Positions 1-6,282 of a stretch of 9,823 nt of DNA are shown here, in pieces; the stretch's first letter is position 1; each line of letters begins with the position of its first letter. The DNA is from an uncultured Verrucomicrobiota bacterium (GTDB lineage Bacteria > Verrucomicrobiota > Kiritimatiellia > RFP12 > UBA3636): positions 1 through 9,823 of the forward strand of contig CAMNDA010000416.1 in assembly GCA_946534745.1 (NCBI GenBank), written 5' to 3'. A program made the translations under genes and the position numbers. The notes beneath the pieces were generated by a model. The model was not told where the DNA came from. It did no database searches and saw only the letters and a program-made list of their open reading frames with translations.

Positions 1-209
1 CCGTCGCGCTCGTCGTCATCGTCCTGATGGTCCTCCTGATGACCGGCTGGATCGGGCTCTTCATCGCCGCCGTCGGCACCGGCATCGGGCTGCTCCCGGT
101 CCTCTTCGGCTCGCGCCGCCTCAACTGCCTCGGCATCCTCCTGCTGCCCATCGCCTGCAACATGTCCGGCTTCGGCTCCCGGATCGCCGACTGGCTCGGC
201 CTCACCTGA
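1..209 (+). CDS. C-terminal end of a polytopic membrane protein, possibly TctA-like tricarboxylate transporter permease (5' end outside window)
   Basis: The reading frame is open from the left edge (first full codon at base 3) to TGA at 207-209, so only about the last 68 residues are visible. They form two strongly hydrophobic stretches: a Val/Leu-rich helix running into MTGWIGLFIAAVGTGIGLLP, and a second around LNCLGILLLPIACNMSG, joined by a short basic loop (GSRR). The pattern 'GxGIGLLPxLxGxRRxxxxGxLLLPI' resembles the C-terminus of TctA/DUF112 permeases, which form the large membrane subunit of tripartite tricarboxylate transporters. This rests on remembered family resemblance over a short stretch, so another polytopic protein is possible. 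The ATG at 27 is internal to the frame and is probably not the start. The next gene begins 16 nt downstream on the same strand, so the two are probably co-transcribed. Confidence 0.5.
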   Translation, partial: VALVVIVLMVLLMTGWIGLFIAAVGTGIGLLPVLFGSRRLNCLGILLLPIACNMSGFGSRIADWLGLT

Positions 210-225
210 CGAAAGGAGCCCCACC

Positions 226-1251
226 GTGAAAGGATTCTCGCACTTCATGTCCGGCGTGGCGGTCGCCTCCTTCGGCCCCTGGGCGATCGACGCGGCCCTG
301 CAGGGCAACCCGGTCTTCTTCATCCTCGGCGGCGCCGCGGGCATCCTGCCCGACACGCTCGACTTCAAGTTCTACCGCTTCTTCTACGAGCACGACGTCT
401 ACGTCCAGCCCGACCCGAAGGACCCCGATCCGGCGAAGATCGCCGAGGAGGTCGCGCGCGCCATCCGGATGGGCGTCGACGAGAAGCGCTACATCCGCCT
501 CAAGCTCGGCTCCATCCGCCTCGGCGCCGACTTCTGGCAGCAGTATTCCGTGACGATCGACAACGATGCGAGAGAGATCGTCTGCCGCCTCGGCCCCGTC
601 GTCAACACCGGGCAGGTCCCCGTCGAGGGAACCGAGCGGAAGGACGCCGTCGGCCGCGCGCCGCTCCCGGCGCCCGTGATCCAGACCTACGACGCCAAGC
701 TCACGGTCGACATCTTCGACGGCCCCACGATCGGCTTCGCCCCGCGCGCGGACGGCGGCTTCGACCTGGAGTTCCTCCCCTGGCACCGCGAATGGTCGCA
801 CGCCCTCACGGTCGGGCTCTTCCTGGGCCTGCTGTGGGCGCTCGTCTCCTGCTGCTTCGGCGCCTACACGCTCGCGTGGCAGGGGCTCGCCACCATCGCC
901 GGGTGCTACGCCGTCCACGTCGTCGAGGACCAGCTCGGGCACATGGGCTCGAACCTTTTCTGGCCGTTCACCAAGAAGCGCACCGAGGGGCTGCACTGGA
1001 TGCACTCCGGCGACGGACTCCCGAACTTCACCGCCGTGTGGGTCTCGTGCATCCTGATCTTCTGGAACCTCTCGCGGCGCCAGCCGGCGCTCGAGCATCC
1101 GTTCCCGTTCTGGAAGCTCGTGCTCGTCGCCCTCGTCGTGCCCTACGCGATCTTCGGGATCCTGCGCCTCCTCCTCGACCGCGGCCGCCGTTCCTCCGCC
1201 CCCGCCGGCGACGACGCCGACGACGAGTGGAACGACATGAAGTCGTCGTGA
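226..1251 (+). CDS. Membrane-bound metal-dependent hydrolase, YdjM/DUF457-like, with an inserted soluble domain
   Basis: The 341-aa product begins at a GTG chosen because AAAGGAG (212-218) lies 7 nt upstream. The N-terminus (H6, then the segment GILPDTLD with D43 and D46) and the later clusters WHREWSHAL (H187, E189, H192) and HVVEDQLGH (H231, E234, D235, H239) give the spaced His/Asp pattern of the YdjM family of inner-membrane metal-dependent hydrolases. Hydrophobic helices lie near residues 28-42, 194-228, 268-282 and 293-312. Between residues about 50 and 185 lies a charged, mostly beta-like region that the compact family members I know lack; it is probably cytoplasmic or periplasmic. The C-terminal tail is basic then acidic (RGRRSS...DDADDE). 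The substrate is unknown; for the family, a hydrolytic role is predicted from the metal ligands rather than proven. It likely forms an operon with the upstream permease fragment. Confidence 0.78.
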   Translation: MKGFSHFMSGVAVASFGPWAIDAALQGNPVFFILGGAAGILPDTLDFKFYRFFYEHDVYVQPDPKDPDPAKIAEEVARAIRMGVDEKRYIRLKLGSIRLGADFWQQYSVTIDNDAREIVCRLGPVVNTGQVPVEGTERKDAVGRAPLPAPVIQTYDAKLTVDIFDGPTIGFAPRADGGFDLEFLPWHREWSHALTVGLFLGLLWALVSCCFGAYTLAWQGLATIAGCYAVHVVEDQLGHMGSNLFWPFTKKRTEGLHWMHSGDGLPNFTAVWVSCILIFWNLSRRQPALEHPFPFWKLVLVALVVPYAIFGILRLLLDRGRRSSAPAGDDADDEWNDMKSS

Positions 1252-1266
1252 CCCGCGCCCCGTCGG

Positions 1267-1296
1267 TTGCGGGAGCGCAAAGGGGTGTGGTAGTAT
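1267..1296 (+). promoter_or_regulatory. Sigma70-like promoter for the symporter-barrel operon
   Basis: TTGCGG (1267-1272) is followed after 18 bp by TAGTAT (1291-1296), which is preceded by TGG, an extended -10 arrangement. Transcription would begin near 1303, giving a leader of about 27 nt that contains GGAG (1318-1321) 8 nt before the symporter ATG. The -35 overlaps a perfect dyad, TTGCG-GGAG-CGCAA (1267-1280), which could be a small operator or chance. The same hexamer and spacing recur upstream of hisH and of the gene at 4625. Confidence 0.6.
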
Positions 1297-1329
1297 CCGC
1301 GCCCAACCGAAACCTTCGGAGAAGCAACC

Positions 1330-2538
1330 ATGAAAAAGATGGATCTGCGGCAGTTCGCGGTCTGGACCGCGGCCCTCGTCGTCGGCGCAATCCTCGGATC
1401 GCTCGGACTCGCGCGGCTGGACGAATTCTTCAACTTCGTCGCGTCGGCCTTCACGCGGCTCTTCCAGTTCGTCGCGGTGCCGACGATCGCGCTGGCGGTC
1501 GCGACCACGCTCGCCACGCTCGGCGCCCGGAAGAGCACGGGCCGGCTCTTCCTCCACACGATCGTCTACACGCTGCTCACCACGCTCGCCGCGGCGCTCG
1601 TCGGCCTCGGGCTCTACGTGCTCGTCGCCCCCGGCAACCTACCGGCGGAGGTCATCGAGCAGAGCGCGTCGGCCACGCACGCCTACGTCCCCGAGACGCT
1701 CTACGGCCACATCCTCAACGTCATCCCGAACAACGCCGTGCGCCCGTTCTTCGAGGGGAACGTCCTCTCGATCCTCTTCGTCGCGGCGGCGGTCGGCCTC
1801 GGCCTCGCGGCGATGCCGGCGTCCGACGGCAAGTCCGTCGTGGAGAAGGGCCTCTTCGGCCTGCAGGAGCTGCTCTTCACCCTGATCAAGGGACTCGTGA
1901 GGATCCTCCCGCTCGGCATCGTCGCGTTCTCCGCGCAGCTCGCCGCGCAGGTCAAGGCCGGCATGGTCGTGGGCTCGCTCGGCAAGTATCTCGTCGTCGT
2001 CCTCGCGGGCAACCTCGTGCAGTTCTTCGTCGTGCTGCCGCTCTTCCTGCTCGTGCGCCGCATCAACCCCCTGCGCGTCCTCAAGGCGATGTCGCCCGCG
2101 GTGCTGATGGCGCTCTTCACGAAGAGCTCGGCCGCGACGCTGCCCGTCACGGTCTCCTCCGCGGAGAACAACCTCAAGGCCAAGCCCGAGGTCGCGCGGT
2201 TCGTCTGCCCGATCTGCTGCACGATCAACATGAACGGCTGCGCGGCGTTCATCCTCGTGACCTCGCTCTTCGTGATGCAGAACGGCGGCGCGGCGCTCAC
2301 GCCGTGGACGATGCTTGCGTGGGTGCTCATCGCGTGCGTCTCGGCGATCGGCAACGCCGGCGTCCCGATGGGCTGCTACTTCCTCACCCTCTCGCTCATG
2401 GCCGGACAGGGCATGCCGATCGGCATCCTCGGCGTGATCCTCCCGGTCTACGCCGTGATCGACATGATCGAGACGGCGGAGAACGTCTGGTCCGACTCCT
2501 GCGTCTGCGCGATGGTCGACAGGGATCTCGCCGAATGA
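1330..2538 (+). CDS. Dicarboxylate/amino acid:cation symporter (DAACS family) with SstT-type binding-site residues
   Basis: The 402-aa integral membrane protein belongs to the DAACS/SLC1 family of elevator-type Na+- or H+-coupled carriers in the inner membrane. Visible hallmarks are the HP1 serine motif (T264-K-S-S-A-A-T270), the TM7 motif N300-M-N-G-C304 in the place of the usual NMDGT, the HP2 region around SAIGNAGVP, and the TM8 motif D378-M-I-E-T-A-E-N-V-W-S-D389. Length and hydrophobic profile match a full-length carrier. At the position where glutamate/aspartate carriers have Arg (R397 of GltPh) this protein has E381, in a D..ETA.N...D pattern like that of the Ser/Thr carrier SstT. I therefore infer a neutral amino acid substrate rather than an acidic one. 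The ATG is supported by GGAG at 1318-1321. The stop overlaps the next start by 4 nt, implying translational coupling to an outer-membrane barrel. Confidence 0.92.
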   Translation: MKKMDLRQFAVWTAALVVGAILGSLGLARLDEFFNFVASAFTRLFQFVAVPTIALAVATTLATLGARKSTGRLFLHTIVYTLLTTLAAALVGLGLYVLVAPGNLPAEVIEQSASATHAYVPETLYGHILNVIPNNAVRPFFEGNVLSILFVAAAVGLGLAAMPASDGKSVVEKGLFGLQELLFTLIKGLVRILPLGIVAFSAQLAAQVKAGMVVGSLGKYLVVVLAGNLVQFFVVLPLFLLVRRINPLRVLKAMSPAVLMALFTKSSAATLPVTVSSAENNLKAKPEVARFVCPICCTINMNGCAAFILVTSLFVMQNGGAALTPWTMLAWVLIACVSAIGNAGVPMGCYFLTLSLMAGQGMPIGILGVILPVYAVIDMIETAENVWSDSCVCAMVDRDLAE

Positions 2539-3902
2539 GGACCTCCGCCCTCCTTCCCGCGGCGCTCGGCCTCGCCGCCGCGCTGGCGGCGGCCGGGGAG
2601 CCCGCGCCCGCCGAATCCGCCGCCCCCGCGGAGCCCGCCGCCCCCGCCGCCGAGGAGAAGCCCGCCGTCCGCTTCCGCGCCGGCGGCGACCTGCGCCTGC
2701 GGCAGGAGGGCTTCGACCACGTCCCGATCCGGACCGCCGAGCCCGCCGTGACGCGCGGCGGCCACAACGACTACTTCCGCATCCGGCCGCGGCTCTCGGC
2801 CGGCGTCGACTTCGGCGAGGACCTCTCGCTCGACGCCCGGCTGTGCGACGAGTTCCGCCACCGCAACGCGGGGCAGGAGTCCTACGAGTGGCCGGACGAG
2901 CTCATCCTCGACCGCCTCGAGCTCTCGCTGCGCAACCTCCTCGACGGCCGCGTCGACCTCCACGTCGGCCGCCAGGACGTCTCGCTCGGCTCGGGGCGAC
3001 TCTTCGCCGAGGGCACGGCGAAGGACGGCTCCCGCACGGGCTTCTTCGACGGCGCCCGCGCTCGCGTCCGCCTCGCGGAGAAGACGACGCTCGACCTCTT
3101 CGGCTTCTACGGCCGCTGCGAGAACGACCTGGCGATTGGACACGAGCACCGCGACCTCACCGGCCTCGCGCCGGGCTGGAACGGCATGGACGAGGCGACC
3201 GCCGGCTTCTTCCTCGACGACCGCTCGCTCGACGCGCTCGGCTGGGGCGTCTACTACGCCTGGCTCCACGACACCGCCTGGCGCACGCGCGAGGGCGGCC
3301 GCGTCCCGCACGAGGACGTCCACACGCTCGGCGCGCGCCTGCTGCCGAAGTTCTCGGAGGAGCTCTCCGCCGAGCTCGAGGGCGCGTTCCAGTGGAGCGG
3401 GAGCGACGGGTACGACCGCCGCGCGGGCTTCGCGACCGGCGGCCTCAAATGGGGCTTCGCGCCCGGCGCCTACGTCTCCGCGAACGGCCTCTGGCTCTCC
3501 GGCGACGACGCGGACACCGCCCGCCGCGAGGACTTCAACGTCCTCTTCGGCCGCTACCCCTGGATCAGCGAGCTGATGATCTACGCCTTCGACGCGGACG
3601 GCGTCGGCACGTGGAGAAACCTCGGCCGCGCCTGGCTCGAGGCGGGCTGCGCCTTCGGCGAGGACCGTGCGCACAGGGTCAGGGCGACCGTGGGGCCGCT
3701 CTGGGCACCCGAATGCGACGGCGCCGGCGGCGGGAGCGACCGCGGCTGGCTCGAGACGATCCTCTACACCTTCCCGCTCTGCAAGGGCTCCGCCGGCGAC
3801 CTCGCCGGGCACCTCTTCCTCGAGGTGCTCCAGCCCGGCGACTACTACGCGAGCGACCGCACCGCGTACTTCTTCCGCTGGCAGCTGAACTGGAGCTTCT
3901 AG
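2535..3902 (+). CDS. Outer-membrane beta-barrel protein, alginate-export/porin-like
   Basis: The 455-aa product starts at an ATG inside the ATGA overlap with the symporter stop. The open frame extends far upstream, but only as an antiparallel-free shadow of the symporter gene. Residues 1-20 form a signal peptide (basic start, Leu/Ala core, AAA at 18-20). Residues 21-43 are an Ala/Pro/Glu linker. From about residue 44 the sequence alternates polar and hydrophobic residues with many aromatic pairs, begins with RAGGDLRLRQEGF, contains a 'VGRQDVSLGSGRLF' segment, and ends QLNWSF with the terminal Phe typical of BAM-assembled proteins. The GRQ-type segment and 'R.RPRLSAGVDF' start resemble the alginate-export family of barrels. 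The function is therefore probably passage of a small solute across the outer membrane, and coupling to the symporter suggests a shared substrate. The substrate cannot be read from the sequence. The stop codon overlaps that of convergent hisH. Confidence 0.8.
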   Translation: MRTSALLPAALGLAAALAAAGEPAPAESAAPAEPAAPAAEEKPAVRFRAGGDLRLRQEGFDHVPIRTAEPAVTRGGHNDYFRIRPRLSAGVDFGEDLSLDARLCDEFRHRNAGQESYEWPDELILDRLELSLRNLLDGRVDLHVGRQDVSLGSGRLFAEGTAKDGSRTGFFDGARARVRLAEKTTLDLFGFYGRCENDLAIGHEHRDLTGLAPGWNGMDEATAGFFLDDRSLDALGWGVYYAWLHDTAWRTREGGRVPHEDVHTLGARLLPKFSEELSAELEGAFQWSGSDGYDRRAGFATGGLKWGFAPGAYVSANGLWLSGDDADTARREDFNVLFGRYPWISELMIYAFDADGVGTWRNLGRAWLEAGCAFGEDRAHRVRATVGPLWAPECDGAGGGSDRGWLETILYTFPLCKGSAGDLAGHLFLEVLQPGDYYASDRTAYFFRWQLNWSF

Positions 3903-4522
3903 GCCCGCCCGTCCCAGCGCGCGAAGTTCTCGAGGAGCCGGAGGCCGGCGCGACCGGACTTCTCCGGGTGGAACTGCGTCGCCGCGAGGTTGCCGCGCCC
4001 GACCATCGAGGCGAAGCGCATGCCGGCGTACTCGGTCGTGCACACGGCGTCCGCCGGGTCGGCCGGCGCCGGGTAGTAGCTGTGGACGAAGTAGAAGTCC
4101 GCGCCGTCGGGGATGCCGGCGAGCAGCGGGTGCGGGCGCTCGAACCGGGCCTGGTTCCAGCCCATGTGCGGGATCTTGTCGGCGTGCGAGCGCGCGGCGA
4201 ACCGGCGCGCCTCGCCGCGCAGCAGGCCGAGGCACGCCACGCCGCCGTCCTCCTCCGAGCGGTCGAGCAGGATCTGGGTCCCGAGGCAGATGCCGAGGAA
4301 CGGCACCCCCGCGGCGACGCGCTCGCGCAGGACGGGCGCGAGGCCCAGCTCCCCGAGGTTCGCCATCGCGGAGCCCGCCGCGCCGACGCCGGGGAAGACG
4401 ATGCGCTCCGCCGCGCGGATGGCGGCGGGGTCGGAGGTCGGCGCGGCCTCGGCGCCGATCGCCTCGAAGGCGAGGCGGACGCTCGTGAGGTTTCCGGCGC
4501 GATAGTCGACGATGGCGATCAT
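3899..4522 (-). CDS. hisH: Imidazole glycerol phosphate synthase, glutamine amidotransferase subunit HisH
   Basis: The 207-aa protein is a class I glutamine amidotransferase that releases ammonia from glutamine for HisF, which makes imidazole glycerol phosphate and AICAR in histidine biosynthesis. The N-terminus MIAIVDYRAGN is the classic HisH opening. The triad is complete: nucleophile C79 in GICLGTQ, and H185 and E187 in QFHPEKSG. The oxyanion strand segment FPGVGAAGSAM (43-53) and the HisF-contact region HMGWN (119-123) are present. Length matches the family (about 200). The start is fixed by homology and by AGGGAGA just upstream on the minus strand; a longer open frame to 5329 is a shadow. 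It stands alone here, with its own promoter and no hisF or other his gene in the window. Its 3' end overlaps the barrel gene by a shared CTAG, leaving no room for separate terminators. Confidence 0.97.
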   Translation of the reverse strand: MIAIVDYRAGNLTSVRLAFEAIGAEAAPTSDPAAIRAAERIVFPGVGAAGSAMANLGELGLAPVLRERVAAGVPFLGICLGTQILLDRSEEDGGVACLGLLRGEARRFAARSHADKIPHMGWNQARFERPHPLLAGIPDGADFYFVHSYYPAPADPADAVCTTEYAGMRFASMVGRGNLAATQFHPEKSGRAGLRLLENFARWDGRA

Positions 4523-4545
4523 TCTCGTTCTCCCTGTGCGCCGGG

Positions 4546-4575
4546 ATTCTAGGACAAACCCCGTCCCCGCCGCAA
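4546..4575 (-). promoter_or_regulatory. Promoter for hisH
   Basis: Read on the minus strand, TTGCGG (4570-4575) is followed after 18 bp by TAGAAT (4546-4551). The start site would fall near 4539, giving a leader of about 17 nt that carries AGGGAGA as ribosome binding site. The -35 box is one arm of a perfect inverted repeat shared with the divergent promoter for the gene at 4625. Confidence 0.62.
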
Positions 4576-4594
4576 GCCGAAACCGCGCTTGCGG
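4570..4594. repeat. Perfect 8-bp inverted repeat joining two divergent -35 boxes
   Basis: CCGCAAGC (4570-4577) and GCTTGCGG (4587-4594) are exact reverse complements separated by 9 bp. Each arm contains the -35 hexamer TTGCGG of one of the two divergent promoters (hisH leftward, the secreted-protein gene rightward). Two polymerases could not easily bind at once at this spacing. The dyad might also serve as an operator for a dimeric regulator. Confidence 0.65.
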
Positions 4595-4618
4595 GCGCGG
4601 GCGGAATTCTGCTACACT
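4589..4618 (+). promoter_or_regulatory. Promoter for the secreted-protein-deoC pair, predicted leaderless
   Basis: TTGCGG (4589-4594) is followed after 18 bp by TACACT (4613-4618), preceded by TGC, an extended -10. The expected start site 6-7 nt downstream falls on or next to the A of the ATG at 4625, so the mRNA would have little or no leader. There is no Shine-Dalgarno sequence before that ATG, which agrees with leaderless translation. Confidence 0.58.
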
Positions 4619-4624
4619 GGCGCC

Positions 4625-5614
4625 ATGAACGGAATTCGCCGCCCCGCCACGCTCCTGATTGCCGCCGGACTCGCGCTCGCCGCGGGCGCGCAGGGCGTGC
4701 GCATCTCCGGACCGCCCGCGCCGACGCTGCCTCCGCGCTCGGGCGACACGGGCCCGCGCTACGCCATCCCCGGTGCCCCCGCGCCCGCGCCGCGCCCCGC
4801 GCCCCCCGTCGTTCGCTCCGCGCCGGGCGCGCCGCGCCCCGCGGGGGTCGTGCGCTCGGGCCCCGTCTTCGGAACGCCCGCCCCCGCCGCGCGCTCGGCG
4901 CCCGTCGTGCGCTCCGGCCCGGTCTTCGGCGCGCCGTATTCGCCCTGGGTCTCGGGCGTGACCTACCATTCGGACGGCACGGTCGGCGGCTACCACGTCG
5001 TCGCGCCCGCGGTCGAGGAGAACCCGTTCGCCATCTTCCCGCAGGGGCGCGCCGTCGCGCCCGTGCAGCCCGCGCCGCCGGTCTTCGTCGAGACGCGCGA
5101 GGCGGTCGCGCTGCCGTCCTCCGCGGCCTGCGAGGCGCGCGAGCAGGCGGAGCTCGACACGATCCTCGCCGACCCCTCGGTCGTGCGTCCGGAGATCGGC
5201 TGCACCGAGGAGGCGTTCCGGCGCGACGCGCTCGGGCTCGTCCGCTCGCAGTACCGCGCCGCGCCGCACGGGCTCGTCCCGACCTCCGAGATCGAGATCT
5301 CCGCCGCGGGCGTCGTGCGGCGCAGGCACCGCTCCGAGACGAACGCCTACCCCCAGCCGACCGACGCGCAGATCCTCGCCGCGTTCCGCGCGGGCGGGCG
5401 CTTCCTCGTCGTGCGCCGGCGCGACGTCTCCGTGACGTGCGGCATGTGCGAGGGCTCCGGCGCCGTCGTGCGCGAGCGCATCGCGAACCCCGCCACGGGC
5501 CTCGTCCGCCCCGTCACCGGCTCCTGCCCGCGCTGCGGCGGCAAGGGCCGCCGCGCCCGCCCGATCGACGCGCTCTACACGCTCTTCAAATCCCAGCCGA
5601 CCGTCCAGCCATGA
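4625..5614 (+). CDS. Secreted Pro/Ala-rich protein with two DnaJ-like CxxCxGxG motifs
   Basis: I do not recognise a named family for this 329-aa protein. Residues 1-23 form a clear signal peptide (MNGIRRPATLLIAAGLALAAG, then AQG). Residues 24-110 are a low-complexity Pro/Ala/Arg region with an imperfect 19-residue repeat: VVRSGPVFG occurs at 75 and 94, with a decayed copy near 62. A more ordinary segment follows at 110-270, with C169 and C193. The C-terminal part has C272-GM-C275-EGSG and C301-PR-C304-GGKG, two CxxCxGxG units separated by 25 residues, like half of the DnaJ cysteine-rich zinc domain, which would bind one zinc ion. A zinc ribbon exported from the cytoplasm is unusual. I chose the ATG at 4625 over an in-frame TTG at 4589 because the promoter overlaps the latter and the signal peptide begins at 4625. 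The stop overlaps the deoC start (ATGA). Confidence 0.85.
   Translation: MNGIRRPATLLIAAGLALAAGAQGVRISGPPAPTLPPRSGDTGPRYAIPGAPAPAPRPAPPVVRSAPGAPRPAGVVRSGPVFGTPAPAARSAPVVRSGPVFGAPYSPWVSGVTYHSDGTVGGYHVVAPAVEENPFAIFPQGRAVAPVQPAPPVFVETREAVALPSSAACEAREQAELDTILADPSVVRPEIGCTEEAFRRDALGLVRSQYRAAPHGLVPTSEIEISAAGVVRRRHRSETNAYPQPTDAQILAAFRAGGRFLVVRRRDVSVTCGMCEGSGAVVRERIANPATGLVRPVTGSCPRCGGKGRRARPIDALYTLFKSQPTVQP
4847..4929 (+). repeat. Tandem 57-bp repeat within the secreted-protein gene
   Basis: Bases 4847-4872 and 4904-4929 match over 26 bp with few differences and are offset by 57 bp, exactly 19 codons, so the frame is kept. They encode the two VVRSGPVFG copies. A weaker copy of the beginning (encoding VVRSAP) lies near 4808. 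This looks like expansion of a disordered spacer by in-frame duplication. Confidence 0.7.
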
Positions 5615-6279
5615 GTACCCGCACCGACATCGCCGCCCAGATCGACCACACCGTCCTCAATCCGACGAGCCCGCACGCGGCGTTCGCCGACGCCTGCGAC
5701 TACGCGATCGCGAACCGCTGCGCGAGCGTGTGCATCTGCCCGTTCTTCGTGCGCGAGTGCGCCGAGCGGCTCCGCGGCTCGGGCGTGGCCGTCTGCACCG
5801 TGATCGGCTTCCCGCACGGCACGCACGCGACGGAGGCGAAGGTCGCCGAGGCGCGCATCGCGATGGCCGACGGCGCCGCGGAGCTCGACATGGTCGTCAA
5901 CGTCTCCAAGTGCAAGGACGGCGACTGGGACTACGTCGAGCGCGACATCGCCGAGGTCTGCCGCGCGGTGCACGAGGGCGGCCGGCTCCTCAAGGTCATC
6001 TTCGAGTGCTGCTTCCTCTCGGACGAGGAGAAGGTCCGCCTCTGCGAGATCTGCACGCGCGTCGGCGTCGACTTCGTGAAGACCTCCACCGGCTACGGCT
6101 CCGGCGGCGCGACCGTCGCCGACGTCGCGCTCATGAAGGCGCACGTCGGCCCGAAGGTCCGCATCAAGGCCGCGGGCGGCATCCACACGGCGGAGGAGCT
6201 GCTCGCCCTCCGCGCCGCGGGCGCCGACCGCTTCGGCTGCTCGCGCACCGAGGCCATCCTCGCCGGCCTTCCGGCGTAG
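5611..6279 (+). CDS. deoC: Deoxyribose-phosphate aldolase
   Basis: The 222-aa protein is a class I aldolase that cleaves 2-deoxy-D-ribose 5-phosphate to glyceraldehyde 3-phosphate and acetaldehyde in deoxynucleoside catabolism, in the cytosol. The active site is visible: D93 in ELDMVVNV, the Schiff-base lysine K157 in VDFVKTSTGYG, and the assisting lysine K186 in KAAGGI. The opening IDHTVLNP and the segments CTVIGFPHG and LKVIFECC are family features; the usual Thr after Glu in 'KVIxET' is Cys here (E132-C133). Length is normal for the short bacterial form. The start lies within an ATGA overlap and has no Shine-Dalgarno sequence, so translation probably depends on the upstream secreted-protein gene. 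The two products have no obvious shared role. The stop lies 3 nt from the convergent rsmE stop. Confidence 0.96.
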   Translation: MSTRTDIAAQIDHTVLNPTSPHAAFADACDYAIANRCASVCICPFFVRECAERLRGSGVAVCTVIGFPHGTHATEAKVAEARIAMADGAAELDMVVNVSKCKDGDWDYVERDIAEVCRAVHEGGRLLKVIFECCFLSDEEKVRLCEICTRVGVDFVKTSTGYGSGGATVADVALMKAHVGPKVRIKAAGGIHTAEELLALRAAGADRFGCSRTEAILAGLPA

Positions 6280-6282
6280 GCG

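Noticed and set aside
202..1557. Long minus-strand open frame of 451 codons opposite the hydrolase and symporter
   Set aside because: Its product is Arg/Glu/Asp-rich without domain logic, and it lies antisense to two well-supported membrane protein genes. High GC removes stop codons from the opposite strand.
792..2534. Upstream extension of the barrel frame to 792
   Set aside because: The extension is Arg/Pro-rich shadow of the hydrolase and symporter genes. The signal peptide begins exactly at the ATG at 2535.
4523..5329. N-terminal extension of hisH on the minus strand
   Set aside because: HisH begins MIAIVDY at 4522 with a ribosome binding site and promoter; the extension is antisense to the secreted-protein gene and has no recognisable domain.
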